A program made the translations under genes and the position numbers. Positions 6,256 to 15,108 of a stretch of 64,000 nt of DNA are shown one piece after another. This stretch comes from Bacillota bacterium. Lineage in GTDB: Bacteria > Bacillota > Clostridia > Acetivibrionales > JANLFN01. The DNA is taken from the NCBI GenBank assembly GCA_023421675.1, contig JAEZTC010000001.1, positions 62,001 to 126,000 on the forward strand, written 5' to 3'. A model generated the notes under the pieces. That model did no database searches. It worked only from the letters and a program-made list of their open reading frames with translations, and was not told where the DNA came from. The stretch's first letter is position 1, and each line of letters opens with the position of its first letter.

Positions 6256-6993
6256 ATGAAAAACTACAAGCTAATTGTCCAATATGATGGGAGCAGGTAT
6301 AAAGGCTGGCAAAAGTTTAAAGATAGTGATCTTTCAATCCAGGAAAAGATAGAAACAGTACTTGCTAAGATGGCAGGAGAAGAAATTCATGTAATAGGTT
6401 GCGGAAGTACAGATGCAGGCACTCATGCCGAAAGTTACGTAGCAAATTTTCACACAAATTCAACATTGTCACCTAAACTTATATTAAACTACCTTTATGA
6501 ATTTTTACCCGAGGATATTGTAGTAAAATCAGTAGAAGAAGTGGATGAAAGATTCCACGCACAACACAATATGAAATCAAAAACTTATGTATATAGCATT
6601 ACTAAGGGGAAATTTAGAAATGTATTTAATAGAAAGTATTCTTTTCACTCAGATGAGAGGCTTGATCTTACTCAAATGAGAAATGCATCTGAATATTTAA
6701 TTGGAACCCATGATTTTCAAAGCTTTACCAGCCTAAAAGAGAGCTCAAAATCCACAGTAAAAACTATAAATTCTTTAGATATTATTGAAAATGGTATGTT
6801 AATTGAGATTGTAATAAATAGTAATGACTTTTTGCTTCATATGGCAAGGTTGATTGCCGGAGCTCTTATAGAGGTTGGCAAAAATAAAATAAAAGCTGCA
6901 GATATCCAAAAAATATTAGCTGAGAAAAAACGTACAGAAGCAATACCAATGGCTCAGCCAAAGGGTCTTTGCTTAAGAGAGGTTCAATATTAA
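6256..6993 (+). CDS. truA: tRNA pseudouridine synthase A-like protein
   Basis: A 245-residue TruA-family protein, which isomerises U38-U40 in the tRNA anticodon arm. It begins with the family pattern YKLIVQYDGSRYKGWQ and has the catalytic Asp in GSTDAGTHA (about residue 53). The usual motif is GRTDAGVHA, so the conserved Arg before Thr-Asp is a Ser here, suggesting a diverged second copy. ATG 6256 follows AAAAAAGGGGA. The next gene, mnmD, also modifies tRNA anticodon arms and is 38 bp downstream, so the two form an operon ending at a clear terminator. Confidence 0.88.
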   Translation: MKNYKLIVQYDGSRYKGWQKFKDSDLSIQEKIETVLAKMAGEEIHVIGCGSTDAGTHAESYVANFHTNSTLSPKLILNYLYEFLPEDIVVKSVEEVDERFHAQHNMKSKTYVYSITKGKFRNVFNRKYSFHSDERLDLTQMRNASEYLIGTHDFQSFTSLKESSKSTVKTINSLDIIENGMLIEIVINSNDFLLHMARLIAGALIEVGKNKIKAADIQKILAEKKRTEAIPMAQPKGLCLREVQY

Positions 6994-7031
6994 GCCGCAG
7001 TTGACGGCAACTGTAAAGGAAAACATGACAT

Positions 7032-7730
7032 ATGCAAATACCTTCAAACCTTGTTAATGAACATTTTGATGACCGTTATTTTGACGTGGTTAGCGCGCTG
7101 GACGAAGCTCAGCAGATATATTTCAGGAATAATAATCTGATTGAACGGATTAGAATGGGGCTGCAATCAGAAACCCCTTTTATAATTGGTGAAACGGGCT
7201 TTGGCGCCGGCCGCGTGGTAGTTGCGCTTATGGAGTTCATCAGAAAAAGTGGTATGCAAAATGTTTCTATAGAATATAACACAGTTGAATTGTATCCTTT
7301 GGATCCTGATAGAATGCTGGATATCCTTAGCGGATTTAAAGAGCGAGCCGGTGAGGAGATAAGTACACTCGTGGAAGCATACCGAAGTATCGATATAACT
7401 GTGCCTGGTTGGCATTCAGTGAAAATACAGCAATCATTTGGTACGATACAGCTGAATCTATGGATAGGAGAAGCCCTTGAAATGGTGAGTTCTCTGGAAA
7501 AACCCTGTGATGTCTGGTTTCTTGATGGACATAGTCCCAAAAAGAACCCTTCAATTTGGCGGCCTGAGTTACTTATGGCAATCGGAAACAAGACAAAAAC
7601 CGGAGGCACTTGTGCTACTTTTACTGTAGCGGGTGTTGTAAAAAGTGCCCTCGTAGAAGCTGGCTTTACACTTAATAAATACCCTGGATGTGGCGGAAAA
7701 AAACATGTGCTGCAAGGGGAAAAGTGTTGA
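7032..7730 (+). CDS. mnmD: MnmD-type tRNA 5-methylaminomethyl-2-thiouridine methyltransferase
   Basis: A 232-residue protein matching the methyltransferase half of MnmC, which in many bacteria stands alone as MnmD and makes mnm5s2U at the wobble position using S-adenosylmethionine. It shows DDRYFD near the N-terminus, the SAM loop GETGFGAGR (about residues 53-61), and the DVWFLDGHSPKKNP segment that corresponds to the FLDGFxPxKNP signature. The oxidase half of bifunctional MnmC is absent, as expected for MnmD. It is downstream of the truA-like gene in the same transcript. Confidence 0.88.
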   Translation: MQIPSNLVNEHFDDRYFDVVSALDEAQQIYFRNNNLIERIRMGLQSETPFIIGETGFGAGRVVVALMEFIRKSGMQNVSIEYNTVELYPLDPDRMLDILSGFKERAGEEISTLVEAYRSIDITVPGWHSVKIQQSFGTIQLNLWIGEALEMVSSLEKPCDVWFLDGHSPKKNPSIWRPELLMAIGNKTKTGGTCATFTVAGVVKSALVEAGFTLNKYPGCGGKKHVLQGEKC

Positions 7731-7769
7731 TTTTGCTTAATAATATGATTTTAACCAGTATAAGAATGT

Positions 7770-7800
7770 AGTGCCATTGCGTATTAATGGTGCTTTTTAT
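7770..7800 (+). terminator. Terminator of the truA-mnmD operon
   Basis: A 9-bp stem (7770-7778 with 7786-7794, two wobble pairs) is followed by TTTTAT. Confidence 0.75.
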
Positions 7801-8036
7801 TACTTTGGGTAGATTTGGTGGTATTTCCAGTTTCCCTGATGGTATAGCAGGAAATATTGTAATTATGATCTGGAATTTGATACAATAAATTTACATAAAC
7901 GGAAATAAAAGTTGACAAATAAGGAGGTGATATATTAAAAACTGATATTGTTCACAAACATACTGAATGTGGCTTTTTTAGGTACATCAAAGGTGTGGAA
8001 GTAAACAATTGGATAGTTTGGAAAGGAGAATTAACA

Positions 8037-8636
8037 ATGAAGAAATCAGTAAAAATGTTCTCGCTTTTTATGGTTTTAACATTTATTTTCTCGGCTTTCT
8101 GTGCAAATGTATGGGCGCAGAACTACAGTGATCTTCTTACACAAAGCCTGACGGTTCCGCTCGGACAACTGACATATTATATTGATAGTTCCGCATCAGG
8201 GAGTTCAACCCAGATTAAAGCTGCAATGAATGCATGGTCAACAGCATCAGGCGGAAGGATTAATTTTACATCAAGCTCGGCAAGTTCAGCCACAATTGTT
8301 TTCAAGAAGCAATCAACTTTTCCTTCTGCAATTAGTACTGCCAATGGGTATGTACTGTATTACAGCAGCGGAACATCGTTGAATACACCGGGAGGTTATC
8401 CTTCACAAGATTGGACAAAATGTGAAGTCTATATAAAGTCCGGATTGACAAGTGCGCAGACTCAGCGTACAGCTTGCCATGAAATCGGACATTGCCTTGG
8501 TTTGGACCATCCGTTTAATGATGGTCTGACAAGCAGTATCATGTATGTAAGCGGACATGCAAAAGCCTCAAACACTCCCACCCAAGAGGATATCGCCAAC
8601 CTGGAAGAAAAGTATACCGAACCATGGCATTGGTAG
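8037..8636 (+). CDS. Secreted matrixin-like zinc metalloprotease
   Basis: A 199-residue precursor with a signal peptide (about residues 1-28, cleavage near VWA-QN) and the metzincin zinc motif HEIGHCLGLDH (HExxHxxGxxH, about residues 148-158), with SIMYV downstream as the Met-turn. It should be a secreted zinc endopeptidase of the M10/matrixin type. There is no visible propeptide cysteine switch, so how it is kept inactive is unclear. ATG 8037 follows GGAAAGGAGAATTAACA; an in-frame GTG upstream is not used. It stands alone and ends at a strong terminator. Confidence 0.85.
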   Translation: MKKSVKMFSLFMVLTFIFSAFCANVWAQNYSDLLTQSLTVPLGQLTYYIDSSASGSSTQIKAAMNAWSTASGGRINFTSSSASSATIVFKKQSTFPSAISTANGYVLYYSSGTSLNTPGGYPSQDWTKCEVYIKSGLTSAQTQRTACHEIGHCLGLDHPFNDGLTSSIMYVSGHAKASNTPTQEDIANLEEKYTEPWHW

Positions 8637-8707
8637 GTTGTCCTTGCTTTTCCTGGAACAAGGATGGGTGATTTAAATAATAACATCATAAAATGAAGAA
8701 ATTTCCC

Positions 8708-8752
8708 AAAGCAAGACTTTGTTGTTAAAAGCAGAGTCTTGCTTTGTTTTAT
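8708..8752 (+). terminator. Terminator of the metalloprotease gene
   Basis: A 14-bp stem (8708-8721 with 8732-8745, one wobble) is followed by GTTTTATG. Confidence 0.75.
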
Positions 8753-9068
8753 GAAGAGGTCGTACTGTCATTGACTGCTGTTGAGGGAGGGAACAGGCAT
8801 ATTACTTCACCATGAAACAGCTTGAATGCAAAGCGTTCAACGGGTATTTACATTGGGAGAGTGTTTATAAATGTTATATCTTCAATGTTTCGTCTTTGTT
8901 AATCCGGGAAATAAGGGGTGTTAGGGGACTTTTAACTTGCGGGAATATTATTGCATTTATACAAAAAAGTGGAAGTTGTTGACTGCATAAAAAATGATTA
9001 AAAACTTACTTTTCTTATTTATTATAATGTATAATATGTTTAAATCATATGTTCAGATGAGGAATTAT
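8753..9068. other. Intergenic stretch without recognised features
   Basis: No convincing gene, repeat or structured RNA was found. The GAGGA ahead of 9069 is the ribosome binding site of the lipoprotein gene. Confidence 0.4.
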
Positions 9069-10322
9069 ATGAAAAAAGTACTATTATTATTTATTGTAGT
9101 TTGTTCAATTTCTATTATAGTTGGCTGTTCAAAGAATGCACCTATGCAAACACAACAACTAACATCACAGAAAGCAGCACCCACACTTACACAGGCTAAA
9201 CTGCCGACATCTAGTAATGTAACACCTAAACTAACACAGACTAAACAATCCACATTTAGTGATGTACAGACGGAATTTGCCAATGATGTGAAAATAGGCA
9301 GTAATCGTGTTGAAAAGATATATTGCTGGGAAGATTTTATTCATGATGATTCAAAAGGTGCAAATGAGCAAAAACAGACGACAGTTATTTACGATCCTAG
9401 CGATCAACTTTTTGATGACAGTCAGAAGGCGTCTTTTATAAAAACCTATCTGCAAGGACAGGGGCAATATAAGGAAGTACCGGATGGCGTGACTTTAGAT
9501 AATGAAGGAAGGCCCTTGGTGGAATATTATTTTAACCAAGATAAAAGCAAGCTCAGTTTCGTAGTTCATATGTGGGGAAATTATCTCACAGATTTTGATG
9601 CGGGTACTCGTGTTAAAACTGATGCAATATATTGTACTACACTTCATTTGGATGACTTAAATAAAGTAGGAAATCTCATCTCAAAATATGAACCAGAAAA
9701 GAATGTGACAGAAGAAAAATTATATGATGCGCAAGGTAAGCATATGGCAAGTATTTCCTATCAGTATATTAAAGGAGTTCCATTTCCATTTATTACGAAC
9801 TCTTGGAATTTAAACACTTGCCCTGAATTGATTCGAGACGGGTTATGCAGAAATCAGAAGATCTGGTTTTATAAGGAACAGTCTCAATTTGATGATTCGG
9901 GTAAATGGATCGGATACAATGGCTATAAAAATGAATACGATACAAAAGAGTATTTTAAATACCCAAGTAGTAGCTCTTATAACTCGTCTGAACTCAAAAA
10001 AATTACTGAAGAACGGCAAGATTGTGATTCAAATGAGTTTACCAAAGATTCTTCTGGTGAAATGAAATTGAATTATCATGATGGTATGCTTAATAGCATT
10101 GATTATTGGCGTTCTTCAAGTGTTCATGGTACATGGGATTCCAGTGGGAAAATATATTATGATAAAAAAGGAAGAATGATAGATAATGATTACTATGTAA
10201 CAAGTGGTGGTCAGGATAAAATTTTTCTTTATCAAGGTGAATCAAGAATGCCATGGGCTTGCATTTACTGGGATAGTTTTATAAATAACTTTGAGAAAAT
10301 TTATCTATTCATTCCTGCTTAA
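9069..10322 (+). CDS. Lipoprotein of unknown function
   Basis: A 417-residue protein with a lipoprotein signal peptide (KKVLLLFIVVCSISIIVGC; the lipobox Cys is about residue 20), then a Thr/Ser/Gln-rich linker with two similar segments around PTLTQAKLPT and PKLTQTKQST (residues 35-60), then a large extracellular domain rich in Tyr, Trp and Asp. I recognise no family in the body. ATG 9069 follows GATGAGGAATTAT. Two earlier in-frame starts would put the signal peptide inside the protein and are less likely. No operon partners are near. Confidence 0.7.
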   Translation: MKKVLLLFIVVCSISIIVGCSKNAPMQTQQLTSQKAAPTLTQAKLPTSSNVTPKLTQTKQSTFSDVQTEFANDVKIGSNRVEKIYCWEDFIHDDSKGANEQKQTTVIYDPSDQLFDDSQKASFIKTYLQGQGQYKEVPDGVTLDNEGRPLVEYYFNQDKSKLSFVVHMWGNYLTDFDAGTRVKTDAIYCTTLHLDDLNKVGNLISKYEPEKNVTEEKLYDAQGKHMASISYQYIKGVPFPFITNSWNLNTCPELIRDGLCRNQKIWFYKEQSQFDDSGKWIGYNGYKNEYDTKEYFKYPSSSSYNSSELKKITEERQDCDSNEFTKDSSGEMKLNYHDGMLNSIDYWRSSSVHGTWDSSGKIYYDKKGRMIDNDYYVTSGGQDKIFLYQGESRMPWACIYWDSFINNFEKIYLFIPA

Positions 10323-10407
10323 AACTGAGGATATTTTGTGAATGTTTACTTTATTAAGTTGGAATTAAAACAAAACTGAATAACATAGCAGCTTGGTGCA
10401 AAACTTA

Positions 10408-10605
10408 TTAGCCCTTCAATATCCCTAAATACCTATCCAGCCTTTCCTCAACATACCCTCCCACAAGAAGTGCCATTTGTTCGCGGCTGCCGGTCTCATA
10501 ATAAGAGGAAAAGCAGTCATAATATTTCTTGCGGTCACTAAACTTAATATTGACTGCCGGAAAGCCTGCTGAGTTTAACTCAAACTTAAGAAGTATACCG
10601 GACAA
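10408..10605 (-). pseudogene. C-terminal remnant of a Fic-family protein
   Basis: A 65-codon frame whose sequence (LLKFELNSAGFPAVNIKF, then SDRKKYYDCFSSYYETG) resembles the segment just after the catalytic motif and the C-terminal end of Fic-domain AMP-transferases. The HPFxxGNGR catalytic motif and all N-terminal parts are missing, because the upstream DNA is already the hydrolase gene. It is probably an inactive leftover of a deletion or rearrangement. Confidence 0.5.
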
Positions 10606-10607
10606 TG

Positions 10608-11306
10608 TTATCCTTGTCTTTTATATATTCCTCCATGGTAGCAAATGTAAGTTTCAGCATCATAGTCCAATATCTTTGAAATGCTTTTCTTTGCATTTTC
10701 CATATCTAACGTAAACTCTGGGTTTGCAACGACCAATTGACTGTTTTGTAATGCAGCAGCATCGCCTGTTATGAGAATTCTTTTATTTTTAAAATATAAA
10801 GATATATGCCCTGGTGTATGTCCGGGAGTGCTAATGATCTCGCATCCGCCGCACCAGTTCATAACTTCGCCGTCATGCACTAATATATCTACCTCAACAG
10901 GTTTAACACTTTTTAGAACTTTACAAAAAGCCAATCCAAATGACTTCTGCTCTTCACTTAAGGTATTTTGAAGTAACTCTGCCTGTTCTAGCCTTAATGA
11001 TTTCTTCTCTCCCGCAATATAGGGAGCTTCAATTTCACTTGAAATAATTTTTATCTGAGGATATTTTTGTTTAAAATCTGCTAAGGCACCCATGTGGTCA
11101 TGGTCATGATGTGTAATAAGGATTTTAGTCAGATGGCTGCAATCCAGGTTTTCAGATTTAATGGCATCTTCTATAACAGACATAAAGCCTATATATCCAC
11201 AATCAATCAGTATCATTTCATTGTCATCTTTTAAAACAACAGGGTGAATAGTACCCTCCATATCTCCAAATTTATACTTTACATTTAAGATAATAATATT
11301 TTCCAT
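10608..11306 (-). CDS. MBL-fold metallo-hydrolase
   Basis: A 232-residue metallo-beta-lactamase-fold protein with THHDHDHMGA (about residues 66-75), the later STPGHTPGHIS His and the GD of ITGDAA, which together make a two-metal site. It is a hydrolase of unknown substrate. The C-terminal end is odd: after CYHGGIYK the frame stops within four codons beside a Fic remnant. In the -1 reading a slightly longer tail would be possible, so a small indel near 10620 may have shortened the end. Confidence 0.88.
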   Translation of the reverse strand: MENIIILNVKYKFGDMEGTIHPVVLKDDNEMILIDCGYIGFMSVIEDAIKSENLDCSHLTKILITHHDHDHMGALADFKQKYPQIKIISSEIEAPYIAGEKKSLRLEQAELLQNTLSEEQKSFGLAFCKVLKSVKPVEVDILVHDGEVMNWCGGCEIISTPGHTPGHISLYFKNKRILITGDAAALQNSQLVVANPEFTLDMENAKKSISKILDYDAETYICYHGGIYKRQG

Positions 11307-11694
11307 AAGGTGTCCTTTGGGTTAATCATCATTAATGCTCATAATTTTACCATGGCACATTTATGATATCAAGATTTTTCCATATGGTTAAATGATTAAT
11401 GAAGATCTATATAATGAGGAATTACTTTTAGTGCTGTTTTTCTTGATATGTTTTTATCACTTATTCATTATATTCAATTCATCCACTTATCTCAGTACCT
11501 GATGTTCCATGGGCTTTTCTTATAATTATTGTTAGAAAAACGACTCAAAGCTCTTTAAATATCTGTATCCTCTTGAACGTATGTAAAAGTTAATTGTAGA
11601 CTTCCATTTGAAGAACGAAGCAAGGAAGTGTTCCAGAATATTTCTCGATACATATGATAAAGAAGAATCATGTTTACTGGGTAGGAACACTTGG
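11307..11694. other. Intergenic stretch before the first SPOCS/CsxC-like gene
   Basis: No additional gene is supported. A 29-codon in-frame extension from a TTG at 11608 exists but has no ribosome binding site. Otherwise it is AT-rich and unremarkable. Confidence 0.4.
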
Positions 11695-12462
11695 ATGAAC
11701 ATCGATAATAACAATAAAATCCCCTGTACAGAGATATTATGCGATACAAGGACGATAGCAGAGGTTCAGAGTGAAACAGTGTCGCCGACTGGCTATTATG
11801 GTCCGTTAATTGCCCAGATTCCGGTGCTTGTTTCAAAAAACAAAGTACAAATTCACGTTGAAGCTAACATCAACCTCAAATGTTCTTTGACAGCCATCCG
11901 TAACTGCACTAGGGATGTTTTTATAACGCAATGCAAGCTCTTGGATCTTAATAATCAAAAAAATGGCAAGCTATATTTAAACGGTTATGTAAGAGAAAGT
12001 ATTGAATATGCTGCCACTAATTACATAAGGGATATGAAATCCAGTGGAGATATCCGATATACAGTAGTAAAAATCCCATTTGAATGCACTGCAAAAATTA
12101 GCTATTATACAGCTCCTACAATAAAAACAAAGAATCGCTTTGTCAATATCGCGCTCTCTGCCATGTGCAATACACCTGAAAATCGGTGTAATGCTTCGAC
12201 AGCACAAAACTTGGAGTGCTATGTCACAGCATCCGGCTATGGTTCAGCAAACATGTTCTGTGAATTGGATGAGGTAATTATTCTGGAATTGGGTGAGCAA
12301 TGCGAAACTGCTTTATCTGAAAAAAAAACGCCAGATAAGCATACCTTTGCTGAGCATATTATCATTTCCATTACTTTTACGCTTGCACAGTGGCAATGGG
12401 TAAATATTCCCAAATTTCCTACCTATCCTACCTATAACGGGCAATATAAATCGTTAAGGTAA
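11695..12462 (+). CDS. SPOCS/CsxC-like (DUF3794-related) protein 1
   Basis: A 255-residue protein related to the gene at 12642. Both share a central block of the form VF-hydrophobic-xQC, then a linker, GKLYLNGYVRESIEYA, and later a R-Y/H-T-V-x-x-PF-C segment. This pattern is seen in SPOCS-type domains and CsxC-like exosporium proteins of clostridia, so a spore-surface structural role is inferred. ATG 11695 has TAGGAA about 8 bases upstream and is preferred to the TTG at 11608. Cysteines are scattered along the protein, as is common in coat proteins. Confidence 0.6.
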   Translation: MNIDNNNKIPCTEILCDTRTIAEVQSETVSPTGYYGPLIAQIPVLVSKNKVQIHVEANINLKCSLTAIRNCTRDVFITQCKLLDLNNQKNGKLYLNGYVRESIEYAATNYIRDMKSSGDIRYTVVKIPFECTAKISYYTAPTIKTKNRFVNIALSAMCNTPENRCNASTAQNLECYVTASGYGSANMFCELDEVIILELGEQCETALSEKKTPDKHTFAEHIIISITFTLAQWQWVNIPKFPTYPTYNGQYKSLR

Positions 12463-12560
12463 TGTAAAAAAAATCTGAAACTGCAATCCTTAACATAAGA
12501 TTATTATTTTTTTATTTCATGCTTCGACAATAATTGCTTAAAAATTGGTTTACATAATGA

Positions 12561-12588
12561 ACATTATTGTAAACGTATTCATATAATA
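12561..12588 (+). promoter_or_regulatory. Sigma-K-like promoter
   Basis: AC at 12561-12562, a 17-nt spacer and CATATAATA (12580-12588) fit the sigma-K consensus AC-N16/17-CATANNNTA used in the mother cell late in sporulation. It lies about 55 bp upstream of the second SPOCS/CsxC-like gene. Confidence 0.5.
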
Positions 12589-12641
12589 GGACTATATAGT
12601 ATTGAAGATAGCAGATCGATTTTGTAATAGGAGGAATAATT

Positions 12642-13379
12642 ATGAACAATGATAATAGTTGCAAAGCCGGTATAATTAAATCCCATACCGTCCCTGAATG
12701 CTCCAGTGAAGAATTAATACCTAAAGGATATGAATGTCCTGTGGTAGGGAAAATACCTGTAGTACTTGCCGAGCCTGTTGTTCAGGTTGATGTAGAGTCG
12801 ATAATTCAGCTGGAAGAACCTGCATTTGAAATTAAAAGAATTAAAAAAAATGTTTTTGTTAACCAATGTACAATAGTTGATACTGGATGTGGCAAAAGCG
12901 GAAAACTATTTTTGAGCGGTTTTGTTAAAAAGAATATTGAGTTTGCTACAGCTGATTGCAGCAGTGAAGACAACAAAAGCGTAAGCGGTAGAATACGCCA
13001 CACAACAGTAAATGTACCCTTTAGCTGTGTAACCAAGATACATTTCATTACCCCACCACAGCTAAGCAAGAAGGGAAATACAGAAGAAACTGCGTCCTTT
13101 TTTAAAGAAATAAAAGAGGATGAATTCTGTTGTCAAAAGATTATGGGACGTGACCCATGCGAGATGGCCTTTGAGCACACTGAATTCTTCAATGAGAAAA
13201 TATTCTGTGAACTGGTTGAAGCAAAGATTTTTGAAGATGATGTCCCGAAAGATCAAAAGCCATTTGGATGCGAATGCAGAAACGATTTCATCTTTGATAA
13301 AATTGAAGAAAAAATGGTAGTTCTTATAAGATTAAAGATTTTACAGAAACAGCAGGTAAGAATTTCGGAACACAAATAA
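12642..13379 (+). CDS. SPOCS/CsxC-like (DUF3794-related) protein 2
   Basis: A 245-residue paralogue of the preceding gene, with the matching block VFVNQCTIVDTG then GKLFLSGFVKKNIEFA and the RHTTVNVPFSC segment. It contains several Cys residues (for example CCQK and GCECRND). An AGGAGG site precedes ATG 12642. The sigma-K-like promoter upstream points to mother-cell expression and a place in the outer spore layers. The family assignment comes from pattern recognition, not a search. Confidence 0.65.
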   Translation: MNNDNSCKAGIIKSHTVPECSSEELIPKGYECPVVGKIPVVLAEPVVQVDVESIIQLEEPAFEIKRIKKNVFVNQCTIVDTGCGKSGKLFLSGFVKKNIEFATADCSSEDNKSVSGRIRHTTVNVPFSCVTKIHFITPPQLSKKGNTEETASFFKEIKEDEFCCQKIMGRDPCEMAFEHTEFFNEKIFCELVEAKIFEDDVPKDQKPFGCECRNDFIFDKIEEKMVVLIRLKILQKQQVRISEHK

Positions 13380-13479
13380 TCTCTTGGGGGCATAATAGTG
13401 CAAATGTTGCAAGTATAAGAAAAACATATGGGATTAAAAGTGGTACAGAAGGTTTGACAATATAATAAAATATGCAAAG

Positions 13480-13520
13480 AATATCCCATAGGACATTTAA
13501 TACTTATGGGATATTTTTTC
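13480..13520 (+). terminator. Terminator after SPOCS/CsxC-like gene 2
   Basis: ATATCCCATA (13481-13490) pairs with TATGGGATAT (13505-13514), followed by TTTTTC. Confidence 0.8.
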
Positions 13521-13639
13521 GATTATTTTATTGCCGGAAAGCTTCTGAAGAAACTATATTATGTTTTAAAAGATTTAAAAATGGTAATATATCACTAATG
13601 GATTATCCAACGTTTTATTTATAGAAGGGAATTGAAAAG

Positions 13640-14482
13640 ATGAGTGAATTAAGGACAGTGAAAAAAATTACCCAAGGCAAGCATACGGTTGATGGTGCGG
13701 GTGTTAAGCTGGTGCGGGTAATAGGATACCATGACACGAAGGATTATGACCCATTTCTAATGTTGGATGCTTTTGATTCCGAAAATCAGGATGATTACAC
13801 CAAAGGGTTTCCATGGCATCCCCATAGAGGAATTGAAACGATAACATACCTGATACAAGGTGATATCGAGCATGGTGACAGCCTCGGTAACACTGGGAGT
13901 ATAAGGGATGGAGATTGTCAGTGGATGACGGCCGGATCCGGAATCATTCATCAGGAGATGCCCCAGCCATCAGTACGAATGCTGGGGACACAGCTTTGGC
14001 TTAACTTGCCGGCAAAGGAAAAGATGACGGCTCCAAGTTATGGGGACATTAAAAAAGAAAAAATTCCTGTAATTGTTGAGGGCGGGAATAGAATACATAT
14101 TATTGCAGGAGACTATCTGGGGACAAAGGGCGCATTTGAAGGCAGCCATGTAAAAGCTACTTATCTGGATGTCGAAATAGAGGAAGGCAGTGAATGGCAC
14201 TTTGATAGTGAGGAGAGTTCAACGCTGTTTATATACATTGTCCAGGGCAAAGGTAGATTTGAACCTGAAAGCAATACAACAATAACAGAAAGACAGGCTG
14301 TTTTGTTTAACACAGGGCGTAGATTTTGGGTGCATGCATCGGATAGTGGTATAAGATTTCTGCTTTTTTCAGCGAGACCACTTAATGAGCCAATCGCCTG
14401 GGGAGGTCCTATTGTGATGAATACAAAGGAGGAGCTTGATTTGGCCTTCAAGGAACTTGAGGAGAATAAATTTATTAAATAG
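13640..14482 (+). CDS. Pirin-family protein
   Basis: A 280-residue bicupin of the pirin family. The N-terminal cupin has the metal-binding HPHRGIETITY motif (about residues 56-66) and GSGIIHQEM (about 100-108). The C-terminal cupin ends with the typical LLFSARPLNEPIAWGGPIVMN stretch, which starts near residue 234. Family members include quercetin dioxygenases and redox-sensing co-regulators. Which applies here is not readable. ATG 13640 follows AGAAGGGAATTGAAAAG. It appears to be a single-gene unit. Confidence 0.93.
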   Translation: MSELRTVKKITQGKHTVDGAGVKLVRVIGYHDTKDYDPFLMLDAFDSENQDDYTKGFPWHPHRGIETITYLIQGDIEHGDSLGNTGSIRDGDCQWMTAGSGIIHQEMPQPSVRMLGTQLWLNLPAKEKMTAPSYGDIKKEKIPVIVEGGNRIHIIAGDYLGTKGAFEGSHVKATYLDVEIEEGSEWHFDSEESSTLFIYIVQGKGRFEPESNTTITERQAVLFNTGRRFWVHASDSGIRFLLFSARPLNEPIAWGGPIVMNTKEELDLAFKELEENKFIK

Positions 14483-14541
14483 TAAACAAACAATTCTCAT
14501 TTTAGATAGAATTCTTTATATGTTAAATCAGGAGGCCCTTC

Positions 14542-14684
14542 ATGGGAAAGCATAAGGACGGACACAGCTACATGAGTTGTGTTGGCTTAATAAGAAAAAT
14601 TGATGATATTCCAGAATTCCCAAGGATTTAGATGCAGTTAAGAAGGAAAGAGAGATTCAAATAGAATTGATGAAGAGTGTTTAG
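14542..14684 (+). pseudogene. Frameshifted small gene
   Basis: ATG 14542 has a very good ribosome binding site (CAGGAGG) but its frame stops after 29 residues (MGKHKDGHSY...IPEFPRI). The -1 frame continues from 14619 with PKDLDAVKKEREIQIELMKSV up to 14684, which reads as the natural end. Joined, it would encode about 47 residues. I do not recognise the product. A genuine 29-residue peptide is the alternative. Confidence 0.4.
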
Positions 14685-14703
14685 TTTGAGGAGGTACAAT
14701 CCT

Positions 14704-15069
14704 ATGTTTAAATATACAGGGGAAGAACTGGCAGAGGCACTGCTGGTTGTAATTTCTACTATTAGTAAATGCGAAAAAATACAGCCCAAATTTGCTGAGG
14801 GCACTTCACAACAGACACTTCTAAAGAACAGGATAAAAGCGCTATATATTTCAAAATCATTGATGACAGATGAAAATGTTTTGGGCACATATACAAAAGA
14901 AGAATTGATGGAAGCACTACCCCCCATAGCTTCAATTATAAACAAATGTGAAAAAGCACAGCTGAAAGCTACAGAGGGTACGGTCCATCACACTCGCCTT
15001 AAAAATATAATAAAAGCGATGTATATATCAAAAACATTAATAACAGATGAAATTAGTAAAAGGGATTAA
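14704..15069 (+). CDS. Small protein made of two tandem copies of a helical unit
   Basis: A 121-residue protein with an internal duplication. Residues about 4-55 and 64-115 align along their length: YTGEELAEAL with YTKEELMEAL, ISKCEKIQPK with INKCEKAQLK, and KALYISKSLMTDE with KAMYISKTLITDE. Each unit is predicted helical, with a conserved Cys in a KCEK motif. ATG 14704 follows GAGGAGG. I do not recognise the family. The duplication suggests a two-lobed helical domain or an intramolecular dimer of a single-unit ancestor. Confidence 0.75.
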   Translation: MFKYTGEELAEALLVVISTISKCEKIQPKFAEGTSQQTLLKNRIKALYISKSLMTDENVLGTYTKEELMEALPPIASIINKCEKAQLKATEGTVHHTRLKNIIKAMYISKTLITDEISKRD

Positions 15070-15108
15070 TGTTCATTACAATATTTTTATATATTGAATA
15101 TCTATGGA

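Noticed and set aside
12646..13378. Minus-strand frames inside the SPOCS/CsxC-like gene
   Set aside because: They are shadows of the plus-strand gene, without ribosome binding sites and with low-complexity hydrophobic composition.
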